DNA from: Bacillus sp. FJAT-18017
Lineage (GTDB): Bacteria; Bacillota; Bacilli; Bacillales; Cytobacillaceae
Direction of reading: 5' to 3'
Length of the DNA stretch: 64,000 bases
Assembly (NCBI RefSeq): GCF_001278805.1
Contig: NZ_CP012602.1
Span: forward strand, 2,324,001-2,388,000
Made by a program: the position numbers and the translations under genes. This document shows, one piece after another, positions 53,690 to 61,214 of this stretch. Position 1 is the first letter of the stretch, and every line of letters begins with the position of its first letter. The notes below the pieces were generated by a model, which saw only the letters and a program-made list of their open reading frames with translations, made no database searches and was not told the origin of the DNA.

Positions 53690-55306
53690 TTAATACATCT
53701 TTGCAATCTGTTCTTGTAGTTCTTTGTTTTCCAGGTACTCATCATAGTTCATTTGCTTATCGACCAGGCCTGATGGTGTTATCTCAAAAATCCTGTTTGC
53801 GATTGTCTGAATGAATTGATGGTCATGGGATGCGAACATAAGTGAGCCTTTGAAGTTGATCAAACCGTTATTTAAGGCAGTAATCGATTCAAGGTCAAGG
53901 TGGTTTGTCGGTTCGTCAAGAATAAGCACGTTTGAACCAGACAGCATCATTTTTGAAAGCATGCAGCGAACCTTTTCGCCCCCAGACAATACACTCGCTT
54001 TTTTCATGACTTCCTCGCCTGAGAAAAGCATTCTTCCTAGGAAACCACGCAAGAAACTTTCACTTTCATCCTTTGGAGAAAACTGTCGCAGCCAATCCAC
54101 AAGGTTCAGTTCGCTGTTTTCAAAAAATTGGGAGTTGTCCTTTGGGAAGTAGGCCTGGGAAGTCGTTATACCCCATTTATATGTGCCCGCGTCGGCTTCA
54201 AGTTCACCCATGAGAATCTTGAATAAAGTGGTTTTGGCTAATTCATTTGGTCCAACTAGAGCAATTTTGTCGTCCTTATTCATAACAAAACTAATATTAT
54301 CAAGTACTTTTACCCCGTCAATCGTTTTTGACAGACCTTCGACTCGAAGTAGGTCATTGCCGATTTCCCGATCTGGAGTAAAACCGACATAAGGATATTT
54401 ACGGGAAGATGGCCTGATATCATCAAGTGTAATTTTATCAAGGAGCTTCTTCCTGGATGTAGCCTGCTTTGATTTAGAAGCATTGGCACTGAATCGGGCA
54501 ATAAAGTTTTGTAATTCTTTAATTTTTTCTTCCTTCTTCTTGTTGGAGTCCTGTGCCATTCTTACTGCAAGCTGGCTTGATTCATACCAGAAATCGTAGT
54601 TTCCGACATAAACCTGAATTTTGCCGTAGTCCAGGTCGGCAATATGGGTACACACTTTATTAAGGAAGTGCCTGTCATGGGAAACGACGATAACCGTGTT
54701 TTCAAAATTGATCAGGAACTCCTCTAGCCATTGGATTGCTTTTATATCAAGATGGTTTGTAGGCTCATCAAGTAAAAGGACATCCGGCTTGCCAAAGAGT
54801 GCCTGAGCAAGAAGGACCTTTACTTTATCAGAACCATCAAGCTCAGCCATTTTCTTATAGTGCAGGTCTTCTTCAATTCCAAGTCCCTTGAGGAGGATGG
54901 CTGCTTCAGATTCCGCTTCCCAGCCGTTCAGCTCGGCAAATTCGCCCTCTAGTTCGGCTGCCCGCATTCCATCTTCATCAGTGAAGTTTTCCTTCATATA
55001 AATAGCGTCTTTTTCCTGTTTTACTTGAAAAAGTCTTGTATGGCCCATAATGACCGTTTCGAGGACTTCGTTTTCTTCATACTCGAAATGGTTCTGCTTC
55101 AGGACTGCCATTCTTTCACCAGGTCCCAATTGAACTGTTCCGGTTTGTGCTTCAATTTCTCCTGATAGAATTTTCAGGAATGTGGACTTTCCGGCGCCAT
55201 TGGCTCCGATTAATCCATAACAATTGCCAGGAGTAAACTTTATATTGACATCTTCGAATAGTTTACGGTCTCCAAAGCGTAAACTTACGTTGCTAACTGT
55301 AATCAT
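53690..55306 (-). CDS. ABC-F family ATPase (YkpA-like)
   Basis: This 538-aa soluble protein has two ABC domains and no membrane part, like ribosome-acting ABC-F translation factors. Domain 1 has Walker A GANGAGKST and Walker B LLLDEPTNHLDI, with the signature changed to LDGSDKVKV. Domain 2 has LSGGEKVR and LILDEPTNHLDLES, but its Walker A reads GPNELAKTT instead of GxxGxGKT. The linker (about 240-320) is Lys-rich and helical, fitting the P-site tRNA motif. ATG 55306 has GGAGG upstream. A general translation role is more likely than drug resistance. Confidence 0.9.
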   Translation of the reverse strand: MITVSNVSLRFGDRKLFEDVNIKFTPGNCYGLIGANGAGKSTFLKILSGEIEAQTGTVQLGPGERMAVLKQNHFEYEENEVLETVIMGHTRLFQVKQEKDAIYMKENFTDEDGMRAAELEGEFAELNGWEAESEAAILLKGLGIEEDLHYKKMAELDGSDKVKVLLAQALFGKPDVLLLDEPTNHLDIKAIQWLEEFLINFENTVIVVSHDRHFLNKVCTHIADLDYGKIQVYVGNYDFWYESSQLAVRMAQDSNKKKEEKIKELQNFIARFSANASKSKQATSRKKLLDKITLDDIRPSSRKYPYVGFTPDREIGNDLLRVEGLSKTIDGVKVLDNISFVMNKDDKIALVGPNELAKTTLFKILMGELEADAGTYKWGITTSQAYFPKDNSQFFENSELNLVDWLRQFSPKDESESFLRGFLGRMLFSGEEVMKKASVLSGGEKVRCMLSKMMLSGSNVLILDEPTNHLDLESITALNNGLINFKGSLMFASHDHQFIQTIANRIFEITPSGLVDKQMNYDEYLENKELQEQIAKMY

Positions 55307-55547
55307 ATATGCCTCCAAGAAAAAATAATCTACGAAAGTATACCATGTTTACTGGTTTCAAGCGAACTTTTTGAAAAAAAGAGGGTTTTTCCACCGTTTT
55401 CGATGGGTAAAAAGGAAAGCGGACCTTTCAAAATATGTTTTACAAGCTTTTAAAATTTTTCTAAGAAAATTATAATTTTTTCACACTTTATTCATAATTT
55501 TGTTGTAGAATTGGTTTAGGAAATGCCTAGAAGAGAAGGTGAACCTT

Positions 55548-55685
55548 ATGGCTAAACAGAAAATTACAGAGTTGGTCAATAAACTGAAGGAATCGGGCAT
55601 CAATGCCAGTTTGACTAAACCAAAGGCCGATTATCTGTCCAATCTGCAGCACCTCAATAATACTCCTTCGACAGTTCATAGCTAA
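55548..55685 (+). CDS. Small protein of unknown function, 45 aa
   Basis: ATG 55548 has AAGGTG seven bases upstream and opens a 45-codon frame: MAKQKITELVNKLKESGINASLTKPKADYLSNLQHL... A helical N-terminus is followed by a short loop; no cysteine or membrane segment. The strong ribosome binding site and immediate bidirectional terminator support a real gene. It is convergent with fnr. Family not recognised. Confidence 0.65.
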   Translation: MAKQKITELVNKLKESGINASLTKPKADYLSNLQHLNNTPSTVHS

Positions 55686-55689
55686 ACAC

Positions 55690-55724
55690 AAAGCGGATAC
55701 CTTATAAGGGTATCCGCTTTAATT
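55690..55724. terminator. Bidirectional terminator between the 45-aa gene and fnr
   Basis: AAAGCGGATACC / GGTATCCGCTTT with a 7-nt loop. Confidence 0.88.
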
Positions 55725-55737
55725 TTGTCTTGTCTTG

Positions 55738-56463
55738 TTAATCAATATTGCAATATTCTATCGGACAGTTATCGCAATTATTTTCCCTTTTAAGGAAGTT
55801 GATATCATGAATGATGATTTTCTTTGATTTGATGCTTATAATTTTCTTCCTTTTTAGCTCCGAAAGAAGCCTGCTGACAATTTCACGGGCGGTTCCGCAA
55901 AAATTTGCGAGTTCCTGTGTTGTTAGCGGCACCGAAATATGGATTCCATCCTCCTGCTCGACCCCATAACTATTGCTGAACCGGATAAGCGTAGAGTAGA
56001 GTGCTCCCTTTTTTCCATTGAGTACCAAATCTTTGAATTTGGTCATCGTTTTCCGCATATGGTCATTCATCCAGCTAAGAAATTCATAGGCAAGTTTACT
56101 GTTATTGATAAGAGCGGCTTCTAGTTCCTTGATATGAACTGCAGCAATATTTGCATTTTCATTCACCATTGCATTAAATATATACTTTGGTCCCTGAGTA
56201 AAAAGAGTGAGTTCACCCACAATGTCGTTATGGCTAGCGAGACGAAGTACAAGCTCTTGTCCCTCTGCGTTCATTTTTGAAATTTGCACCTTGCCTGAGA
56301 GGATGATATAAATCTCTTCAGCATCCTGACCTTCACGTAACAAATAGGACCCTTTATTGCTTACGAAGGTTCTTGATGCATATTTCAGCAATTCATTCAT
56401 TTCGTATGAAAGCGATGGGTTTTTGAAAGTTTGTTCCATGAAAATCACCTGGACTTTCTCCAT
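55738..56463 (-). CDS. fnr: Anaerobic regulator Fnr (Crp family, Bacillus type)
   Basis: This 241-aa Crp-type regulator has an N-terminal cyclic-nucleotide-like beta roll (SNKGSYLLREGQDAEEIYIILSGKVQISK), a long dimer helix and a C-terminal winged helix (TTQELANFCGTAREIVSRLLSELKRKKII). The tail ENNCDNCPIEYCNID gives three cysteines (C-x2-C-x4-C), the C-terminal [4Fe-4S] arrangement of Bacillus Fnr, unlike the N-terminal cluster of E. coli FNR. ATG 56463 (AAAGGTG) or ATG 56439 (AGGTG) are equally good starts. Target-like boxes occur upstream of pflB, fdhF and the dms-like operon. Confidence 0.92.
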   Translation of the reverse strand: MEKVQVIFMEQTFKNPSLSYEMNELLKYASRTFVSNKGSYLLREGQDAEEIYIILSGKVQISKMNAEGQELVLRLASHNDIVGELTLFTQGPKYIFNAMVNENANIAAVHIKELEAALINNSKLAYEFLSWMNDHMRKTMTKFKDLVLNGKKGALYSTLIRFSNSYGVEQEDGIHISVPLTTQELANFCGTAREIVSRLLSELKRKKIISIKSKKIIIHDINFLKRENNCDNCPIEYCNID

Positions 56464-56628
56464 TTTGGGTTCACCTTTCATTTTACAGGAAAAATGAACA
56501 GCAATTTTGCAGCTTTTTTTACAATTATAAGAAACATTTTAGGGAAAGGGTAAATTTCTCAATAATTCCTGGTAAAAAGAGCATACTAGCTAACAGGCTA
56601 GTTCTGAACTTGGAAAGGGAGGATATGT

Positions 56629-56814
56629 ATGTTTTTTGGGAAAAAGCTTCCGCTCGAAAAAGAAGTGGAACCATTTGTTGCGACAGAAGTCTATTCGTGT
56701 ATAGGGGATGCATGCAATGGCTGGATGAGAAAGGCTTTTGTTTCCGAGGATCTTCTCTGTCCAATGTGTGGCAGTTCAATGGAAATGGGCGTCCGTGATC
56801 TCCCTAAAATATAA
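56629..56814 (+). CDS. ydjO: YdjO-like small zinc-knuckle protein (copy 2)
   Basis: This 61-aa protein has VYSCIGDACNGWMRKAFVSEDLLCPMCGSSM, the same C-x4-C-x(14-16)-C-x2-C site as the 21052 gene and as B. subtilis YdjO. ATG 56629 follows GGGAGG. A terminator follows directly. Confidence 0.82.
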   Translation: MFFGKKLPLEKEVEPFVATEVYSCIGDACNGWMRKAFVSEDLLCPMCGSSMEMGVRDLPKI

Positions 56815-56836
56815 AAGCCGGGTTCAACCGGCTTGA
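56815..56836 (+). terminator. Terminator after ydjO copy 2
   Basis: AAGCCGG / CCGGCTT with a 6-nt loop; the T tail is weak. Confidence 0.6.
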
Positions 56837-56843
56837 CAGTAAG

Positions 56844-57029
56844 CTATAAGTTTTCGTTTTGCTGTTTAATTTCATCGCCTGTCAGCATGATATTCGCTTC
56901 CTCAAGATGCTTGTGTTCTTCAACTGAATCTCCTGGTATACTTTCGGGATTCGGAAAGGTGTCGCCAGTTTCAACAGTCATAACAGGATTCTTTATTGCA
57001 GGGGTAGTATAGTTTAATTTTTTAGCCAT
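56844..57029 (-). CDS. Hypothetical small protein, 61 aa
   Basis: MAKKLNYTTPAIKNPVMTVETGDTFPNPESIPGDSVEEHKHLEEANIMLTGDEIKQQNENL is polar and probably disordered, with a Glu/His-rich centre. GGAGCTG precedes the ATG. It lies between two other small genes of Bacillus type. Family not recognised. Confidence 0.62.
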   Translation of the reverse strand: MAKKLNYTTPAIKNPVMTVETGDTFPNPESIPGDSVEEHKHLEEANIMLTGDEIKQQNENL

Positions 57030-57075
57030 TAATTTTCAGCTCCTTCAAAAGAAGCTTGTGCTATCAGCGATGACT

Positions 57076-57342
57076 TTATTCGTCAGGCTGGTAAATCTCG
57101 TGTGCATAACGATACGCTTTTCTCTTGCGATAATGCTCAAAGGTGCCCATTTCAGTATTCATAAGGATCTCCATCATATCAAGGTCGTCCCTTTTAACAG
57201 GAGGATCCAGCAGGTCCCATTTTACTGTGTAAATGAAATAGTAATCCTTGATTTGCCTGAAAAGCACCGTCGAATTCGGATGGGTATCAAAAATCCCTTT
57301 TAGGTTATATCTCTTGGTATAACTCCAATGCAGAAGTTTCAT
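57076..57342 (-). CDS. Hypothetical small protein, 88 aa
   Basis: A soluble, aromatic- and Lys-rich protein (MKLLHWSYTKRYNLKGIFDTHPNSTVLFRQIKDYYFIYTVKWDLLDPP...). The alternating pattern suggests a beta-rich fold. ATG 57342 has AAGGAT at suitable distance; GTG 57351 is too close to it. It lies upstream of the 61-aa gene in the same direction. Family not recognised. Confidence 0.6.
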   Translation of the reverse strand: MKLLHWSYTKRYNLKGIFDTHPNSTVLFRQIKDYYFIYTVKWDLLDPPVKRDDLDMMEILMNTEMGTFEHYRKRKAYRYAHEIYQPDE

Positions 57343-57497
57343 CAGCAGCACATCCTTCTTTGTGTAAAGGGAACAGAGATATGTCAGCTTAACGCTGTGC
57401 TACATCCAATGTAGCCTGTTATTACGGTGTTAGGCAAGCCAATTGTATATATAAGTATTTATACAACCCAGGAGCGTTTCAAACAATCAAATAAAAG
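57343..57497. other. Non-coding gap
   Basis: No gene; an imperfect inverted repeat near GCTGTGCTACATCC...GGATGTAGC-like bases (57390-57420) is too weak to call. Confidence 0.3.
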
Positions 57498-57498
57498 T

Positions 57499-57532
57499 AA
57501 AAACCGGAACCCCTATAAGGTTCCGGTTTTTA
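57499..57532 (-). terminator. Terminator of yhfH
   Basis: AAACCGGAACC / GGTTCCGGTTT with a 7-nt loop. Confidence 0.88.
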
Positions 57533-57537
57533 AGTTT

Positions 57538-57672
57538 CTATTCCTCACGTTTTGAAAGGCAGCGATCGCATTCGTGCAAATAAGATTCTGCCATTTCATG
57601 TACTTGCTCTCCACATTCAGGGCACACCTTTTTTGGCAGGCTACGGAAAAATTCAACTGGACTCATCATCAT
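57538..57672 (-). CDS. yhfH: YhfH-family zinc-knuckle protein, 44 aa
   Basis: ATG 57672 has AAGGAGAGGG upstream. The product MMMSPVEFFRSLPKKVCPECGEQVHEMAESYLHECDRCLSKREE has the YhfH pattern, with CPEC and CDRC forming one zinc site. Function unknown. It is monocistronic with its own terminator. Confidence 0.85.
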   Translation of the reverse strand: MMMSPVEFFRSLPKKVCPECGEQVHEMAESYLHECDRCLSKREE

Positions 57673-57820
57673 TACTACCCTCTCCTTTTGTATAACAGTT
57701 TTAATTTGTTTATCCTATTATAGTACAGTATAAACACATTTTTTAAAAAAGTGAATAGTTTTTTGAAAAATTCTTAAATTTTTTTAAAAGGAGAAATAGA
57801 GTAGTGGAATAAACATTTAA

Positions 57821-57890
57821 CCGGGAAGCTACCACAAGATATCTGTATTAACCCGCATACATGGGGTGACTTCCCGGGAGAGAAGGTTTT
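57821..57890 (+). ncRNA. Candidate structured RNA
   Basis: CCGGGAAG (57821-57828) and CTTCCCGG (57870-57877) close a 41-nt domain holding an inner ACCC / GGGGT hairpin. A TTTTTT tract follows 8 bases later (57886-57891). It looks like an independently ended small RNA or a riboswitch-type domain. I cannot assign it to a family. Confidence 0.35.
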
Positions 57891-58026
57891 TTAAATCTAA
57901 AGAATTTCGGGTGGAGGGGAGAGATGGAACTGCCGCCATAGTTGCCTCGTTAGTGAGCATACATATAACGCTAATACATTAACACAGGAAATAGTACAGA
58001 AATAATCATCAAAAGGTGAGAAACAA

Positions 58027-58146
58027 GTGTTTAAATTAGATTTTCGAAATCATGTATTTTTGGGCTTGCTAAACAGGAAGAATGATTCCTCTCGAGGGTT
58101 GATTCAATCCTATAATAGAAGTAAGCCAGAACATTTTTTGAATTAA
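58027..58146 (+). CDS. Possible small protein, 39 aa
   Basis: A GTG preceded by AAAGGTGAG at good spacing opens MFKLDFRNHVFLGLLNRKNDSSRGLIQSYNRSKPEHFLN. It is basic and polar, with no known motif. Only the ribosome binding site supports it. Confidence 0.3.
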   Translation: MFKLDFRNHVFLGLLNRKNDSSRGLIQSYNRSKPEHFLN

Positions 58147-58315
58147 GTCTTTTATTTTTTTATAAAAAAGTATTTCCAACCTTTTCATAGTAATAAAGTA
58201 TAGTTTTGTAAAAAAAGTAGTGATTTTCAACTATATCCCTGGTATTCCTACTATCTAAAATGTGAACTTTCTATTACAATTGTAATATATCCATTAAAAA
58301 TACAGGGGTTGATAC

Positions 58316-60862
58316 TTGACAATGATTGATATGACAGATTCATTCAGTCCCGTTTTGCTTATTATCGCCTTCGCATTGTCTGTGATGGCTTCATATACAG
58401 CATTGGACATGTTCACATTAATTCACTCCTCTAAAAAAAATAAAGGCTTATTGTTCCTAGGCGGTACTTTGGCTATGGGCATTGGCATCTGGATCTTGAA
58501 TTTCCTTGGGCTTTTGTCGGAGGATTTTGGCAGATTCGCAACTTACCAGATTCCGCTAACATTGTTGTCAATCATTATTGGAATTTCACTGACTGGTATG
58601 GCATTCATTCCTTTGACTGGGCAGAGGGTCAGACTGACAGGCCTTGGTTTAAGCAGTTTATTCCTTACAGTTGCGGTGTTTTCAATTCATATTATTGGAA
58701 TGTACTCAATGAATGTCAGCATCGAATTCCATGCGCCAATTTTTATCGTTTCCGGTTTACTAATTTACTGTTCCTTTTTATTCGCACTTTGGATGCTTTT
58801 TTACTCCAAAAGTTTTAATAGAAATACAGCCTGGTTGAAGCCTGTCAGCGCTGCTATCATTACGATAGCTGTTGCTCAAGGCCATTTTCTGTTGAAACGA
58901 GCCTCTAATTTTGGAATAGAGGCATCAGCCGGAAACGGTCTAATACCAGAGGATTCCTTCATTATATATCTCGTATTGTTTATTGCGTTTCTAATATTCG
59001 GCGGCCTAATCATTTCAAGTACTTTAATAAGTAAAAAACTTGCATCTACAGATAATCACCTAAAGGATATTCTTGCAGCTTTGGATGCTGCTGCCATTGT
59101 TGGGATTACAGACAGGGAAGGTAATTTGATTGAGGTAAATGATAGGTTCCTTGAAGTAACTAAATATTTGAGGGAAGAAATTATTGGAAAGAATCATCGT
59201 CTAATGAATTCAGGCTATCATTCCCGTGAATTTTTTAAAAATTTATGGGAAACTGTTCAATCAGGGAGAATATGGAAAGGTGAGATTTGCAATCGGGCGA
59301 AAGATGGATCGCTTTATTGGGTCGACACAACCATTGTTCCATTCCTTGATTCGAAAGGTATGCCGTATCAGTATGTTTCAATCCGTGCTGATATTACTAA
59401 TAGGAAGAGAGCCGAAGCTGAACTGCTTGAGAGGCATAAGGAAATCAGCGATATCACGTTTGCTCTCGATCAGTCCTCGATTGTTGCGATAACTGACGCA
59501 AAAGGTAATATTACCAGTGTAAATGACAAATTCTGTGAAATATCGAAATATACCCGCGAGGAATTGATCGGCCAGGACCACCGGATTCTCAACTCCGGAA
59601 TCCATGATAAAGAATTCTTTAAGAAATTATGGAGAACCATTGGCCAGGGCGATGTCTGGAAAGGGGAAATCTGTAACCGGGCAAAGGATGGATCTTTATA
59701 TTGGGTGGATACGACCATTGTGCCATTCCTGAATTACAAAGGGAAGCCATATCAATATGTAGCGATTAGATCTGATATTACCAATAGGAAAATAGCCCAG
59801 CAAAACTTAAAGGAATCCATGAAGGAAATCAGTGACTTTAAATTCGCGCTTGATCAATCGTCTATTGTAGCGATTACAAATGCTCAGGGCATCATTCAAA
59901 GCGTTAATGATAATTTTTGTGAAATATCAGGCTATAGCAGGGAAGAATTAATTGGCCAGGATCATAGCATCCTGAACTCGGGCTATCATTCAAAGGAATT
60001 CTTTAAGGATTTGTGGCGGACGATTGGCCAGGGGAATGTTTGGAAAGGTGAAATTAAAAACTCTGCCAAAGATGGAACCTCTTATTGGGTGGATACAACC
60101 ATTGTCCCGTTCCTGAACGATAAGGGGAAAACGTACCAGTATCTTGCAATCCGCAATGATATTACGGAGAGGAAGAAGACGGAAGAAATGCTGCACCGTC
60201 AGGATAAGCTTGCTGCTGTAGGTCAGCTTGCTGCAGGTGTGGCCCATGAAATCCGAAACCCGCTTACTTCAATGAAAGGATATGCCGAATTCCTCCAGCT
60301 TGATGAGAAAGATCCAGAGCGTTTGGAGTTCCTAAATATTATCCTTGATGAAATTGACCGGGTAAATGGTATTGTTGAGGACTTTATGGTTCTTGCAAAA
60401 CCAAAAGCGGTCGAACTTGAAGAAAAGAATGTCGTTCCGGTATTACGCAATGTAGTTTCCTTGCTGGAGTTTGAAGCCCGCAAGAAAAATGTTAAATTGC
60501 ATTTTGACTGCAACAATGAAATTATCCAGATTGAATGTGATGAAAACAGGCTAAAGCAGGTTTTTCTTAACTTCATTAAAAACGGTATTGAAGCTATGCC
60601 AAATGGGGGAGACCTTCACGTTAAAACTATAATTGCACAAGGAAATGTACAGATTTCCATCCAGGATACAGGGGTAGGGATACCGGTAGAAAAGTTAAAG
60701 AAGCTAGGTGAACCTTTTTATACAACGAAGAAGAACGGAAATGGCCTTGGCCTTATGGTCAGCTTTAAAATTATTGAGAGCCATAATGGAAAGGTATTTG
60801 TCGAAAGTGAGCCAAATAAAGGAACAACCTTCAATATTGTCCTTCCGGCAAAGACTGCATAA
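58316..60862 (+). CDS. Orphan sensor histidine kinase, seven-helix sensor plus three PAS domains
   Basis: This 848-aa kinase has about seven N-terminal helices, with HIIGMYSMNVSIEF and MASYTALDMF resembling MHYT sensor repeats. Three PAS domains follow (about 243-365, 367-490 and 490-615); the second and third are near-copies (EISD..FALDQSSIVAIT, EELIGQDH.ILNSG, WKGEI.N.AKDG..YWVDTTIVPF). The phosphorylated His644 is in GVAHEIRNPLTSMKGY, then the ATPase N, G1 and G2 boxes (NFIKNGIEAMP, DTGVGIP, GNGLGLMV). No response regulator is adjacent, as in Spo0F-feeding kinases. Start TTG 58316 has AGGGG. Confidence 0.9.
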   Translation: MTMIDMTDSFSPVLLIIAFALSVMASYTALDMFTLIHSSKKNKGLLFLGGTLAMGIGIWILNFLGLLSEDFGRFATYQIPLTLLSIIIGISLTGMAFIPLTGQRVRLTGLGLSSLFLTVAVFSIHIIGMYSMNVSIEFHAPIFIVSGLLIYCSFLFALWMLFYSKSFNRNTAWLKPVSAAIITIAVAQGHFLLKRASNFGIEASAGNGLIPEDSFIIYLVLFIAFLIFGGLIISSTLISKKLASTDNHLKDILAALDAAAIVGITDREGNLIEVNDRFLEVTKYLREEIIGKNHRLMNSGYHSREFFKNLWETVQSGRIWKGEICNRAKDGSLYWVDTTIVPFLDSKGMPYQYVSIRADITNRKRAEAELLERHKEISDITFALDQSSIVAITDAKGNITSVNDKFCEISKYTREELIGQDHRILNSGIHDKEFFKKLWRTIGQGDVWKGEICNRAKDGSLYWVDTTIVPFLNYKGKPYQYVAIRSDITNRKIAQQNLKESMKEISDFKFALDQSSIVAITNAQGIIQSVNDNFCEISGYSREELIGQDHSILNSGYHSKEFFKDLWRTIGQGNVWKGEIKNSAKDGTSYWVDTTIVPFLNDKGKTYQYLAIRNDITERKKTEEMLHRQDKLAAVGQLAAGVAHEIRNPLTSMKGYAEFLQLDEKDPERLEFLNIILDEIDRVNGIVEDFMVLAKPKAVELEEKNVVPVLRNVVSLLEFEARKKNVKLHFDCNNEIIQIECDENRLKQVFLNFIKNGIEAMPNGGDLHVKTIIAQGNVQISIQDTGVGIPVEKLKKLGEPFYTTKKNGNGLGLMVSFKIIESHNGKVFVESEPNKGTTFNIVLPAKTA

Positions 60863-60871
60863 GACTAAACA

Positions 60872-60907
60872 ACAGGGAGTGGGAAAAAACCATTTCCTGT
60901 TTTTTTA
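60872..60907 (+). terminator. Terminator after the sensor kinase
   Basis: ACAGGGAGTGG / CCATTTCCTGT followed by seven T. Confidence 0.85.
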
Positions 60908-61051
60908 TAGATTGTAATTAAGCCAGGTTGATGTTTAGTTAGAGTTGAATACAGAGGAAGGCGCATGACTCGTTCGAAAACTTTCAACAATCATTTGCAG
61001 CTGAAATCAACAGACTTTTTATTAGGTATTACCCAGTTTGCCACTATGCAA
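60908..61051. other. Non-coding gap upstream of the fdhF promoter
   Basis: No gene or repeat was recognised in this stretch. Confidence 0.35.
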
Positions 61052-61101
61052 AGTGACACGAATCACTGCATATTTAAAGATTCTTTGCCATACTTTTGAG
61101 G
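61052..61101 (+). promoter_or_regulatory. Fnr-dependent promoter of fdhF
   Basis: AGTGACACGAATCACT (61052-61067) matches the Fnr half-sites. CATACT (61089-61094) lies 30-35 bases after its centre, giving a start near 61101, again 41.5 from the centre. The leader is about 114 nt. Confidence 0.75.
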
Positions 61102-61214
61102 AAGGAAAGTTTTCATTAAAACGTCACAAACTCCTGGAAAATATGAGTCATTCACAACTCCTTTGGATTATTATATTTATACAGGGGAAATATTAGTAAA
61201 TTGGAGGGCGGAAA

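Larger units (their letters stand above)
57690..58315. other. Long non-coding region before the sensor kinase
   Basis: About 600 bp with no supported gene except a possible 39-aa frame at 58027. It holds a candidate structured RNA at 57821-57890. The last 180 bp before the kinase are very AT-rich and probably promoter. Confidence 0.45.
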
